A DNA stretch of 64,000 bases from Ricordea florida (lineage: Eukaryota; Cnidaria; Anthozoa; Corallimorpharia; Ricordeidae), in the NCBI GenBank assembly GCA_949710005.1, contig OX453272.1, forward strand, positions 42,811,157-42,875,156, given 5' to 3'. Within the stretch, counting starts at the first letter, position 1; each line of letters begins with the position of its first letter. A program made the position numbers and the translations under genes. The notes below the pieces were generated by a model, which saw nothing but the letters and a program-made list of their open reading frames with translations, was not told the DNA's origin and did no database searches. Below, piece by piece: positions 34,901 to 47,453 of this stretch.

Positions 34901-37900
34901 AGATATGAGAGCTCAAAAAGCACATTCAGTATAATTCCTTTTGAATACAATTTGATGATTGTACGCTCTGAAAAAAAAAATAGAGAAAGTTATCAAAGAA
35001 AATGCTTTTTTAACAAGAGGAAAAGAAACTCAGGTTAAAATTTAACCCTAAGTTAGCGCTAATAATTATTGGCCTTTGAACAACAGGCCCTTGGTGTTAT
35101 TGTCAAAAGGTTTACGTTACCATCATCTCCTCTGAATGGTAGCTGTTTTTTTAGCGCATCACCAGGTAAAGGTGGTACAACAATCTGAAACAAAGCCAAA
35201 AGTCAATTATAATTACGACAAGTAGGTAGACTGTATACATAAGATAAACACAACAAGGCAAACGTTGTGCAGTGGTGGAGCAATGAAAATAAGGAGTAAC
35301 TGTAGTGCAATGAAATAAAACTTTATTGTTAACTGGTGTGAATAACAAAGCTTGCAGCCACATCCTGAAGTATAAATTATTTAATATTCCAGGTTGCGAT
35401 ATCCCATAGAATTGCCTAGTAATGTTAAAGAAAACTCACATTCTCATTGGCAAATGAAGCAAGGGCTTTTAGAGTGGAATTGCACTAGTGCAACAAATAC
35501 TTTGATTTTATTTAGCATATTCATGTGATTCATGAGAAATAAATTGCCAAACAAGACTATAAATTACGCGTGAAAATTCACTTGAAAAAGCGCTTGCGCT
35601 GTGGGAGATATTACTTTTTGCATGCAATTCACACATTAGGCCATAAGTTTTTCAATAATACCAATAAAATCAACCAATGACATTTTACATTTTAGTTGCT
35701 CCAGAATGAACCCCATTAGACTTGAAATGGTGACTCACATTCACAGCTTATGCAGATTCAATATTTCCCAAGTACCACATTAGGAAACTTCTTGCCCCAG
35801 TCTTTCAGCTTGTTGGCACTGATTGGTCCATTTGGCTTCTATTTCTTTCCAAATATGGTATTTGGTAGATTGAATGGCAAGGCAGTTACACGTTTCAAGT
35901 TTTACGGGTTTCTGGTTTTACACGAACACACAGTCTTGATTATATTTCTTACCTTGCTATCCCTCTCTAATTCATTTCGTAGCCATTTAAAGTCACTGTA
36001 ACGCCTTCTAACTGCTGATTCTTTGACTTTGAAAACAGGGAGATTTGTCTATGAATTAAAAGTACAAAACAAAAAAAAGAATAAATCCAGTGTTTTCAAT
36101 TAATGAAAGTGGTAAGACTTTGCTAAACCTACGTACTTTTTCAGTGAGCTACCCAACTCTTCTTTTAGCCAATAACCTTAGAGTTACAGTATGGGACAAC
36201 ACACTACAACCTCTATATACTGTACATAACTTTGCTTACTTCTGTCAACCATCACTTTTACTACACTACACTTTTAATTTTCTCATTTGCAATGCTATTT
36301 AAGGCACATTTTGGGACAGACAATTTCAATGTATGAAAGTCAATTTTCTTAAAAAATATAGATGTCAGATGTCATATTAACCCATAGCCTTCCTTTAATC
36401 CTCTGCATGAGAAGGTATTTAATACTTCTTCACAAAACCCACAGTCTTCGACAAGGCAAAATGGGGCATTTTAGAAAACCCCTGGATATTCAGATTCTTG
36501 TGAAAAGCGGAGAGAAATCAGTGTTACTAGGTACATGCCATTGCTATTTACTGAACATCAGATTGATCAAGAAATCTCAGGTTGTTACTTTCTCGATTTT
36601 TAACTTGTTCTTGAGACAGCAGTTGAGTCTACAGGGACATGCGGTTCCCACACCATCTCAGTCAAAATTAATTGTACAGGGATTATCACATGCTAAGTAA
36701 AACTGTTAGGGAAATCAGTGCTCACTATAAAATTTTTTACTACAGATCTACTATATTAAAAATTTGTAAATACTGAATTTTTGACCGCCTTCTGTGGTCT
36801 CTGTCAGAGAATTGACTCTGCAATAATCACAGATGTAAATGTCTACCGAGACTAATGCCGCGTTCACACCAACTAAACTTGTTTTGTTAAACTGGGTTTT
36901 GAAATTTTCACAACAGCCTCCCAAACGATTAAAGGCTAATCTTTACACATAGTGAGATAAAGAGTCTAACAGTGATTCATTAGAAATGACTTTAATAGTA
37001 GTAATAATAATAATAATAATAACAACAACAATACGTTTATTCTCTAATATTGTAGCAGAAGCTAAATTACAGAAGAGGTCATATTAAGCGACAGTACAAA
37101 ACAAGTCAGTAGAGAATTTTTACACGGAGCTGTTTTGGGTAACATTTTCTCACAGGTCCCTACTTCATTATGCATGCTGTAATTGAATTGTCTTGGGAAG
37201 TGCGCGTGCAAACATTTCTGAGAACAAAACCGTACGGCTACAGCATGCATAATGAAGTAGGGACATGTGAGGAAATCTTACCCTGTTTTGCACAAAGTGA
37301 TTCCAAACCACGTTTAACATGTTTAAGCTCCAGTGTGAACACAGCATCATACAGTTGTTCGCCAACTCTTCAAGATGCATTAACCCATGGGATGGGTGCT
37401 CTTTTGTTAACAGAAATTTTGTCTAGGAATAAGTGAAGCGATTCTACAAATAGGAAAATATCATGACAAAAAACAAAAATATCATATGCTTATTTCAGAC
37501 TTCTTGTTCTGTCCAAACAAGTCCGTCATTTTTCATACACATACACTGTAGTACATTAACTTTTTAAATACAAGATAATTTACTGAGGTAGCTAAGACTC
37601 AAAAAAAAAAAGATTTTTAAACATTTTCAAATTGTCTTTGAGATATGGACACTTTTGCATTTTTTTTCTAATCATTAGTTATATTTTATCAAAATTAATG
37701 TCAATCAAGGCTACTTATCGGTGTTGTTATTTATTACAATTAGATAGTGAAACTCTTTATTATAATTATTTCTGCAAACATAAGCCAGCTTTGCCAGTAA
37801 TTAACAAATAAATAAGCCTCCTCTGGGCTTTGTTCTGTTATAAAGCACGCAGGAGGTGACGAGAGCACGAAAGAAGTGTAGGGGGAAACACGAGCCGCAG

Positions 37901-40900
37901 GCGAGTGTTTCTCCCTACTTCTTGAGTGCTCTCGTCACCTCCTAAGTACTTTATAACAGAACAAAGCCCAGAGGAGGCTTATTTATTAGTTTTATAATAA
38001 AGAGCTAGCGATTTTCCACAAAAATGAGCTTTTATTTTCGATCAACTGCCAGTTTTTTTTTCAGCGCGCGCGCTGAATGTCGTCAGCACTGTCCCTTATA
38101 CTCTGATAAAGTACAGCAATTTGGGCCAATCAGCGAGCTTGTAAGAAACGTCCAACACTCTCATTGGTTCAAAAGACAAAGGCTGTCAAACCATCAAAGT
38201 TCGAATGCAAAGCACTGAAAAGTTTTTGAACACGAAATTTTTTCAGCTCAGTCAAGATATTTTTAAACATTCTCAGTCTTAAATTAATCGAAATCCAGTC
38301 AAATTATGGCCCATGAAGACAATAAGAGGAAAAAACCATTTGTGGAATTTAGCAGAAGAAAACAAACAAGATGAACTGCTTAGCGTGTTGCTGAAACTAA
38401 AGACAGTGTGCCATGTTTTCTGAATGGACAACGCTCAGTTTATGTCAATGCGAGAACTGCTGTTTTCTTTTGTGCTTTTAGTCTCTGCTTTAATGAAAAT
38501 GTTGTGGAGAGATGAATTCGACACACAAGCAAATTTCTGTGTGTTTGATCCGTACTGTTTGTCGTTTTTACTAAATGCGACGTAAGGGAGCTCAAATTAA
38601 GAAACCAAGACTACAACGCCGAGTACTGTACCAGTGACAAAAGTGGATTTGTCTTCCTCTTGTACTGTTGAAGGTAGGCAAGTTTCATATCGTTTTCATT
38701 TTTCTTTGAAACTGTAGAATTTTCCACTTAGTCCGTTTGCAGTCCATTTCGAATTTTTGCCGTCAACCTTCACGTCTTTAGCGGAGAAGACTTGTAAATT
38801 GGTCACTTCACGTTGTTGTTTTGCATAGCTTGGCACTGAAACCAACCGAACTGTAATTTACTCGGCAATTTTATTGTTTCATTAAAAAACGCCATTGTTT
38901 GATGGTTTCGTGGTTGATATCGTAGTCTTGTTTTTCTTAATTTAACTTCCCATTTTTACAAGTGCTGACTTAGTTGTTTAACTCGGTCTCTATATCTACA
39001 TTTTCCTAGAGCTCCTCATCTTCGCATTCTTGTAAATGTAAGGGATGCTTTGTTCTAGCTCATTCAGAATATTTTACGAAAAGCTAGTAAACTCTTTAAA
39101 AAATTCAGCCACTTTTTTCACTGCGCAAAGCCGGGTGATGACGCAAGCACCGTCCTTTATACTATAAAGGACGCTGTTTGGACCAATCATATCGCGCGTA
39201 GCATCGGGACTGTATTATAAATACATATTAAATGAATGACTGAAAAATGTATTAATGTCCAACAATAAATATCATTACCGTTAACTGCAAACAGTTCTTA
39301 TATTAACAGATCAATAAATACAATAACAGTAATAATAATATAATGATAGCATATGGAGAAAAATATCTGTAAGTTAAACTGTAATTAGCTAGATTTCAAT
39401 ACCATTCCATACTTGACTAACATTATGCATGCTGTAACCGTACTATATCATTCTTCAAAAACATGAAATGCCTGCCTGTGCATGATCCCAGGGAATACCA
39501 CCACAGCATGCATTATGAAGTATGGGGTTAGATGGAAATCTAGCCAGTTATTCCAATTTATTATATAGAGGTGAGTGTTTTACTGGGAATTACATCACTT
39601 GTAAAATTCCTATGAAACTACATCCAGGACCATAAAGGCGTAATTTCCATATCCTTAATACTGAGGATATTGATGACATCATTTCCCGCCTTGCACAAAT
39701 CAGTTTGTGCAGAGCTGCCAAACAAATGTCTCAATGTGTTTTTGTCTATATAATAAAAAGAAAATTACACATTAGCTCAAAAATATGCATTTTATGTTCT
39801 CATGGCAAGAGGAATATCTCACTCATTCATTGCCCTCACTCTTGAGATATTATTCTAATCACTTTAACAAAAAATTCATATTTTCTTGCTACCATGTAAT
39901 ATCCTCTCTCTATAAATATTCCATTTAAAGTATATAATCATTTTGAGACAATTCTGACAGTGATAAAAAAATCTAACTTAAAAAGACCCATAGTTACTTG
40001 CAAAGGTCTGTTTCAGGCATATCACGTGCCCCTATTACTTATTCAGAACACATGACTGCTTGTGACCTACATGTATGATCTGACCATGATAGTGTTTGTA
40101 ACATAAATGTATATGTGTTGTGGTTTAATTTCATCCCTGGTTTAAATTTTCTATTCTTTTGTTTTTGGGTTTTGTAATGTATGATCATAATGAGTTTAAA
40201 ACAAAGGAAATAAAATTTAAACCATGGATAAAATTGAACCACAACATAATATATTAAAAATATAACCAACTGCATATTTATACTAAATGTGTGATTCCTA
40301 TTGACCTATGATCGATCTCTGACATAAAACAGGGCTCTGATTATGCCTGTTTCTCCATGTATCACATATCATGTATACTAAGGTTTATTAAATTCAGCAA
40401 AAATTGGAAATGGTATAGAAACAGTTAATATTAGTGTGAACAAAGGGACTGTTCGTTATTTATGGCTAGGGGGGGTGGTATTTAGAGTGGGGGGGGAAAA
40501 TTTTTCGTAACTAAGGGAAATGGGGGTGTTTTTTTTTTTTAAATACAGTAGAATTGAAGGAGGTAAACTTTTAGAATCTGTTGTTTCAACCCTTTTGTTG
40601 CTGTTTTGCAGATATATTAAATTGAGCAGCAAGATTTCCGCACAGTTCCCTGCTTCATTATGCATGCAACAGATGAATTGTTTAATAATAAACATGTAAA
40701 CATTTCTTGTTATTGCAGAATGAAACAATATGGCTACAGCATGCATAATAAAGTAGGGACCTGTGCAGAAATCATTCCAATTGAGTTTTCTTTTGGGACT
40801 GTGGCATAAACTGGAGGTTAATTTTTGGATACATGTACCTTTTGGGAGGGATACAATTTTAATCTGTGTTAGTTGGTTCTGTCCTCGTGTACCGGTACAC

Positions 40901-41676
40901 AAGAGCTGATACAATAGACCAAACAATACATTACAGCTAACCAATGTCTCCTGAACAAAGAGAATACAATGGTTATTCCCTCCTGTACAGGTATATGAGG
41001 ACAGAACCGTGTCAGTTAGTTAAAAAATCCCCGACTCCAACCCCAACCCTTCCCTAGCCATAAATAACGAATAGTCCCTAACTAAGTTGTAAGCGATTAA
41101 TGTCGAGGAATGTGGATAAGAAATAGGAAAGTGCCTCCTCCAGGTACAAGACATTTAAGTTGAACTCAATCAAAAATGAAAAAACTCTGATAATTCCAAA
41201 AGGTTCCAGAATCAAGAGATAACCATTGTCAATACAGACAATGTACTGCGTCCGGTACAACTTTTTCTGAGTCACAACTTTAGATCGCTTTCAAGCATAG
41301 AATCACATTGCTCAATTACCCACATGTTCAGAACACTATAACACCAACAGCCCTAGGCAATAAATAAATATAAGCCCAGACTGTTTAAATAAGTTTTAAG
41401 TTCCTTTACTTATTGAACAGTTGGGATTGCTTCGATAATATTTCAATTATAAGTTACAGTAGTTAATCACATTCCACTGATTGTTTTACCGGAACAACCT
41501 ACCCTCATGCGAACTTCGTAGTCTGTGTATCGTTTCTTTGCAACGCCGTGTGTCTCGGGATTTACCACATCGATTTCTAAGAAGTTGGCGGGCGCAGCGT
41601 AAGCGTCATCTAAGGTTTGCTTTTTCGGTTCAAGCCTTTTTGTGTCTTGTCTGTCGCCTGTCTCTGAACTCGCCAT
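31942..41676 (-). CDS. SNX3: Sorting nexin 3, complete, five exons
   Basis: SNX3 binds PtdIns3P on early endosomes through its PX domain and recruits retromer for retrieval of cargo such as Wntless. Exons on the minus strand: 41503-41676, 35953-36048, 35121-35184, 34678-34738 and 31942-32047. Donors and acceptors are GT-AG, phases 0, 0, 1, 2, and the product is 166 aa (human about 162). The start MASSETGDRQDTKRLEPKK is chosen to match the short N-terminus of the family; an in-frame ATG lies 22 codons upstream. The PX domain runs through DAYAAPANFLEIDVVNPET, VRRRYSDFKW (residues 71-80, the phosphoinositide-binding basic cluster), VVPPLPGDA (92-100) and LPFRGDD. The C-terminus has HPLAQNERCLHMFL and ends PGKVRTT. 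Intron 1 (5.45 kb) is crowded with MITEs and foldbacks. Confidence 0.96.
32430..32499. repeat. MITE TTAACCCTTTCACTCCC, copy 2 (short)
   Basis: TTAACCCTTTCACTCCCAAG at the left pairs with CTTGGGAGTGAAACAGTTAA at the right; the centre is shortened relative to copy 1. Confidence 0.65.
32846..33034. repeat. Foldback MITE in SNX3 intron 4, 189 bp
   Basis: The arms start GGGTGCGTTTTTTGGTA and, from the other end, GGGTGCTTTTTCTTTGGTA. They then share ATGATCCGTTTTTGGATTTG on each strand and continue to pair through GATCACACGGATC. The whole element can fold into one long hairpin. Confidence 0.8.
34359..34545. repeat. Foldback element in SNX3 intron 4, 187 bp
   Basis: Near-perfect palindrome with arms of about 90 bp: AAGCAATAGATCACACTTTC at one end and its exact complement at the other, loop near CTCGCCTTCGGCTCG. 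A related fragment sharing CTATGGGTT and GCCGGTAAACCCATAGAAA is at about 33208-33232. It ends 132 bp from the SNX3 exon at 34678. Confidence 0.85.
34843..35090. repeat. MITE family GGGCCGGGTTGTTTGAAG, copy 2
   Basis: GGCCGGGTTGTTCGAAGCAG at the left and CTTTGAACAACAGGCCC at the right form inverted ends. It fills most of SNX3 intron 3 and ends 31 bp from the exon at 35121. Confidence 0.75.
37156..37264. repeat. MITE family GTCCCTACTTCATTATGCATG, copy 1
   Basis: GGTCCCTACTTCATTATGCA at the left is matched by TGCATAATGAAGTAGGGAC at the right, about 27-bp inverted ends. Copies at 39405-39526 and 40641-40770 share the palindromic GCATGC core; all lie in SNX3 intron 1. Confidence 0.78.
37807..37987. 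repeat. Foldback element in SNX3 intron 1, 181 bp
   Basis: AATAAATAAGCCTCCTCTGG at the left is matched by the complement ending CCAGAGGAGGCTTATTTATT. Pairing continues through GCTTTGTTCTGTTATAAAG and GGTGACGAGAGCAC to a loop near GAGCCGCAGGCGAG. Confidence 0.82.
38000..39404. other. SNX3 intron 1 sequence, no exon recognised
   Basis: Short GC-rich palindromic stretches (GCGCGCGCGC at about 38064) and two similar patches (TGTCCCTTATACTCTGATAAAG at about 38091 and CGTCCTTTATACTATAAAGG at about 39151) suggest decayed foldback ends. No exon or open frame is supported. Confidence 0.45.
39405..39526. repeat. MITE family GTCCCTACTTCATTATGCATG, copy 2
   Basis: CCATACTTGACTAACATTATGCATGCTGT at the left is shortened here to CATTATGCATGCTGT; the right side CACAGCATGCATTATGAAGT completes a diverged inverted repeat. 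Confidence 0.65.
39560..39905. repeat. Interspersed repeat, copy B (pair of 20277-20640)
   Basis: Shares with copy A the blocks CTATGAAACTACATCC, GAGGATATTGATGACATCA, CCTTGCACAAATCAGTTTGT and AAAAAGAAAATTACACATTA, in the same order and strand. Confidence 0.6.
40444..41079. mobile_element. Non-autonomous DNA element, 636 bp, with a second MITE nested inside
   Basis: The ends are AGGGACTGTTCGTTATTTAT and, from the right, AGGGACTATTCGTTATTTAT, about 28 bp of inverted repeat with one mismatch. Inside it at 40641-40770 sits a copy of the GTCCCTACTTCATTATGCATG family. Outside that, TTCTGTCCTCGTGTACC (about 40877) and its near complement around GTATATGAGGACAGAACC (about 40991) form an inner inverted repeat. 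Confidence 0.75.
40641..40770. repeat. MITE family GTCCCTACTTCATTATGCATG, copy 3 (nested)
   Basis: GCACAGTTCCCTGCTTCATT at the left and AATAAAGTAGGGACCTGTGC at the right form the inverted ends; it interrupts the larger element at 40444-41079, so it is the younger insertion. Confidence 0.75.
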
Positions 41677-41895
41677 CTTCCTGCAGTCGCCGAGGCGAAG
41701 GGCAATGTTCACTCCTCGCACCCAACGGCCTTTTCGCGCCACCAGGGACCAGTCCCTCGCGATCTGTCGCCATCGAAATTCAATTTTTGTTTATCGTAGA
41801 TTCCACTCCGATCCGTTTCAATTGCCCAGACAAGAAAGCAATTTGCTACTGTTTCATTCAAGATGATATCTACGACACATTTCATCCTTTGAGAA
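41677..41895. promoter_or_regulatory. Bidirectional promoter region of SNX3 and CCDC83
   Basis: The two start codons are 219 bp apart in divergent orientation. The SNX3 side is comparatively GC-rich (GTCGCCGAGGCGAAGGGCA, CGCACCCAACGGCC). No TATA box is obvious at a normal distance. A shared promoter is the simplest reading. Confidence 0.6.
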
Positions 41896-43584
41896 ATGCC
41901 TCCTAAGAAGAAGTCCGGAAAAGGGAAGAAAAAGGCTTCGGGAAAGAAGAAAAAAGGCAAGAAAAGTGGGACTTCAAAGGAGCCCAAACTGACAGTAGAT
42001 GAAGCCATAGTGGCCTTCCAGTAAGTAATTGCTCAGTCTTAAAAGAAATTGCAATCGCTCTTGTCGCAATCAGGAATATGGGCTTCTTCCAAAGCTGATG
42101 TCTGATCCTTACTCTCATAACAGAGGAAACTCTTTAGAAACAGTTAAAGCTTGTACTAAAAACAATTGCTAGGCAACAATACCTATGCAAATTTGATATG
42201 ACAAGAAAATGTTACACAGAACAGAACTTTCGATAAAACTGCGCAATATTAATCTTGAGCGATAAGGTGTAAATTGCTTCGAAACATAACAATTTTATTT
42301 TTCCGAAATATTGTATAGTATCACTAGTATACATTGTTCCTTTGTTTTCACCATTCATGATTGCAAGCAGGTGGATTTGAAATTTTCTTATTTTCACCTC
42401 TGTTTTTTTTTCTTGGGTAATTTTAATTTAAGGATAGAGGTTAAGCAACGGTCCTTTGAAGATCTGATGTACGACTTACAGTCTCTTCAAGAGAAAAATG
42501 AAAGACTCAAAGAGAGGGTAAGTACTGAGACAGGGAATGAAATTATGTCCATTGTCGGTCATGCAGGGCCAGGTTGTTTGAAGCAGGGTTAAGGTAACCC
42601 ACAGTGAGGTGAAATTTGAATGCAGAGATGAGAGCTTAAAAAGCAAATTATGGTCTGAAAAAAGAGAGAAAGTTATTGGAGAAAATTCTTTTTAATAAGA
42701 GGGAAAAAAACCAGAGTTAAAATTTAACCCTGGCTTAGCGCTAATCAGCCTTAAAACAATTTTGAACAATTTTGGATTCTAAAGAAACCAGCTAATTGCA
42801 ATCTGTAAATTTGTACCATTCTTTGAACTGATCCAGTCTAAAATAAGTAACAATTTACTTCATAAGTTGATATTTTTGTTTTCAATTTCAAAAACCCAAT
42901 ATATTATTACCAGCTTCATTCTGCAATGAATTATCAGATATGTTTGCTTTGAAGCTGTAATTACAGTGAATAGAAACAATTTTCAAACTATTATGATCAT
43001 TGATAAAACCTTCTGGTTATCAAAAATTAATGTTGTAAAACATGAATTTGTTCACTATTTAATCAACAATTATTCAAATATTCAATATAAATATTCAAAT
43101 AAAATTTCCTTTCCACTTTGCATAGAATTTTATTTAGGTGAATTTGTATTAGTTTATAAAGTTAAAAAATATAGTTAATACTAATTTTGTATTAATAATT
43201 AACATATCTCTATCCCCTGTCAGCATATGGTATATCCTATTCTAATATAAGGGATAGTATTAGTACAGTGTATATAGTAAAACTCTATATGTCTAAGAAA
43301 CATTTTAATGAAGATGTTAAAAGATCAAAAAACGGAAGAGAAAGACCTTGAGTTGAAAAATATCTTTCTTCTTTCCAGGATTTGGATTCCACATTGAAAT
43401 GGTAAAAATTCAGACAACTATCGTCAACTGGTACTTAGTTTTCTACCATGTGTTTTTCACATGTATACTGTGTAACTCTGACTAACAAATGAATGGACTA
43501 TGAATTTCTGTAGCCCTAAGTCAAAAATGTTGATAATGTTTAATGTATAATTGAATAGTATTAAATAATAATTAATAATAATGA

Positions 43585-43635
<51 letters not shown>

Positions 43636-46208
43636 GATCAACATAGAACTAACATTTCTCATTTGGTACCATCTATTTAAAACTGGATATGGGATTTAAT
43701 CATTAGAATTGTTATTATATAATAATAATAATAATACCGGTAATATTATTATTATAATGTGTGGTACAGAACCAGCGATTGAAGGATGAACAGCTGCTTC
43801 ATATCAAGACTCTGTTAAAACAAGTAAAAGAAAAAGACAAAGAAGTGGAGAAAGCCGTTGAAGTAGGACATGAGCAAGTTGAAGCTGCTTTGCTAGAGAA
43901 ATTTGATACCATGAAAAAACAGAAAGTAGAAGTGGAAGGTATATTAAATTTATTTACAACATGCAGTCATTGTGGAGGCTTTCCTTGCAACCACTTTCCC
44001 TGCAACTGACCATGACCACTTTAATTTAAAAATTTATAACTGGTCTTTTCCTTTGTTTTTAAGTTCTCCTAAGCAACCACTCAAAGAATGTGATTTACAT
44101 AATTCAACACTCTAACAAAAAGAAGACACTTCTTGACCAATTTACAGTGATGTAACATAATTGGTAATCGTTCATTGACAAGGATCTTGAATTAACCCTT
44201 TCCCTCCTACGAGTGACTTTATTGATTTTACTCTGGCTAATGCCAGACAATTTTACTCATCACAGGGAGGCCCCTCGGGGCTTAAAGGCTTAAAAAATAT
44301 CTCTCTAACCCTTTAAGCCCCAATAGTGTCTTTAGAGATTTTACTCTGGCTAACGCCAGGAGATTTTACTCGTCACAGGGAGACCCCTCTGGGCTTAAAG
44401 GCTTAAAAACTATCTCCTTGAATGTGCTGCTGTGATGTTTGCAATGCCATCATAAATGAGGGTAGTAAAAGCTATGAAACCCATTAAATTTACAAATTGA
44501 AGGTTGGGCCCATTCTTTAGACCAAGACTATGACCAGGAGTTCCCGTCAGAAAATGTTGGGAACACCCCAATTAAAGGGTACCAGAATATTGTTTTATGG
44601 GTGTGTCCCAAATTCCTTTCCACCCCTAAGAGGTACCAATTCAACAACAATAAATTATATGACTGGAGGAGGAGGCTGCTGAGGCCCGATTGCTGCAGTC
44701 CTGGAAACAAGCTGATATCGTTCCCATACCAAAACAGGTGCCGGTGTATATTGTAAACAGGCACTTGCGACCAACCTCCCTGACACCTGTGCTATCAACA
44801 GTGGCTGAAGTATTCATGGTCAAACAGTATATAAAACGTGCTGTGCTTGAGAATGTGGATCCAAGGCAGTTTGTTACTATCCCAGGGTCAAGCACTACAG
44901 AGGCTTACTTTAATATCAGTATGACGCATGCGTGGAATAGTGTCACCGAAGGGACTGGGGCCACTGTGAGGGCAGTGTTATGCGATTTTAAGAAAGCATT
45001 TGACCTTATTAATCATGAGGTACTGGTGCAAAAGCTTAGCCTTTTTGACATTCCTTTGGATTACTGACTTTCTGAGTTGCCATAAGCAGCGAATGAAACT
45101 TGATCAAGACTGTTTTTCAGAGTGGCGTGATATCCTGGCAGGGGGTCCCACAAGGCACTAAATTTGGCCCCTGGCTCTATATTATCATGATCAATGATCT
45201 CATCCCAGGTTTCGAGTTATGGAAGTATGTCGACGATTGTACAATCTCTGTAACAATACTCAAGGGACAGCCTAGCAACATCCAGACCGCTGTGGACATC
45301 TTTGTTTTGCGCGCTGCCTCGGACAAATTCCAATTGAACGAGACGAAGTGCTTGGAAATGAGGATTTGTTCTAAAACAAAGGAGACTCTCGATCTCAAGC
45401 CTATTGTTATTAATGATAAGCAGATTGATATTATCTCGCATGCCAAGATTCTGGATGTAAACATTTCGAGCGACCTAAAATGGAACCATTACATTGCTGA
45501 AGTTGTTGAGAAAGCCAGGAAACGCCTTTTTGTCTTTCTCAATTAAAGCGCTCGGCTCTAGGCCCCAATGAATTAGTACAGTTCTATCATACCTGCATTC
45601 GGCCAATCACTGAATATGCATGCTCAATTTTTCATGACGGCTTACCTGTGAATCTTTCTCGCGAGTTAGAGGCAGTGGAAAAGAGGGCAATGCGTATCGT
45701 TTTTCCATGTTTTTCGTATGAAGAAGCGCTGATCCACTCTGTCAGACCGAAGGCAATCCCTGACGGACAAACTGTTAAAGAACATTTTGCAAAACAAAGA
45801 CAGTAAGCTTAGAAACTTACTTCCGCCACAAAATGCCAAGTTTTACAACCTCAGAAAGTCACTCCAGTTTAATCCGGTTTTTAAGACAGAGAGATTTCGA
45901 AATAGTTTTATTGTTTTTAACGCACTTAAGGCTTAATAAGATTTAAACTCCAGTTCAGCTACTCCATGATCAATGCCCTTATGGATTAAAAGATTAATAA
46001 GATTCCAGTTCAGAATGTACCGCAATATTTTATAGAATCCGATTAAGTTTAATGTAAATTTTATCACCGTTTATAAATAAGTATCCTAAGAATTTATCAC
46101 TTTTTAGATCTAGCTTATTGTTAGTAATTATGTGATGATTTAATGTCTTTTCTTTATATTTTTTAATCTCTTAATTCAACTCTTTGGTTGCAAAGTTATG
46201 TATAATAA

Positions 46209-46243
<35 letters not shown>

Positions 46244-47412
46244 ACCTGGCACTGCAGATTTTGATAGTAACTCAAACCAACTTTAAAATAACTTTCGAAC
46301 ACTTTCTTCTCGAGGACTTTTTGAAAGTATTTGGCAATAGCCTTACCGCAGGCCCCTAAAAGGTACCAAGACAACTCTGGTAGCAGTCATTATAGGTCTT
46401 AGCACCCCGGGGGGGTGGGGGGGGGTACTTGGGTTAATGTTTGCTGGGTATGTGCCGCTGGCCTCTCAGAGCCCCCACCCCATTTTAGTCTATTTGTTTA
46501 GCCAATTATAGACCCCATCGTAGTCACTTTTTGGAAAATGTAATTTTTGCGATCCCAACTTAGTCACTTTCTATTTATGCATCTACCTTGTCAATCCTTT
46601 AAAAAGCCGGGCCACGTGGTTTTGTGTTATTGAGTAACTGGTCAATATTTAAGTTGTGGTTTCAAGAACGGAATGTAATGCGGTCAATGCAAGCTTATTG
46701 TTAAATTTAATAAACAACTTTCTGATCTTTTTAACCGAGAATCTTCCCATTTTGGTTCCCTATTTACCCCCAAAATTCGAAAATTGGCGACCCCATTCTA
46801 GTAACTATTGAAAATGCGACCCCATTACAGTCACTTCAGTTGTGAAAATGCGACCCCATCCAGCGGCACATCCCCATTAGGCTCCTGTAAGGGAGTACCC
46901 CCCCCCCCCTTGGCTTAGCACCCTAAGCGGTACCAAACCACGCATTTATATCCCCTAAAGGTACGACGAGCACCCACGTCACTTTTATAGCGGAGGACTA
47001 CCTTTCGGGACCATAGTTAGTAGACTATGTCGGGACTGACATCCCTTGTGAACGCAGTTAAGGCCACCTTTTTTTGCAGCTGCTGTACCTCAAAGCACTT
47101 TAGCAGATCAGGGTTTTCAATAAGAATTGTAGCAGCAGGAGAATTGTGTAAAGTAACAGGAGAATATTCTGAAAGCGCTCCATGTCTGAATTTAAAACTA
47201 GCTCAGGCCATCTAAATTTGGCCGGAGAATTCTTCGTAGTAGCCGGAGAATTCTCCGATCTCCGATGCCTATAATGAACACTCTGCAGGTTGTATTCATA
47301 ATACGTACATGTGTGGTTAAGGGTTTGTTACAGGAGGCTAGGGACCAAAAATGGACAAAGGAATAAAATTAAAACATAAAAAATGCTATTACAAACCTCC
47401 AAGTTGCGACCA

Positions 47413-47453
<41 letters not shown>

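Noticed and set aside
44668-46242. A functional reverse transcriptase gene
   Set aside because: Several frame changes, no endonuclease and a truncated 5' end mark it as a dead insertion.
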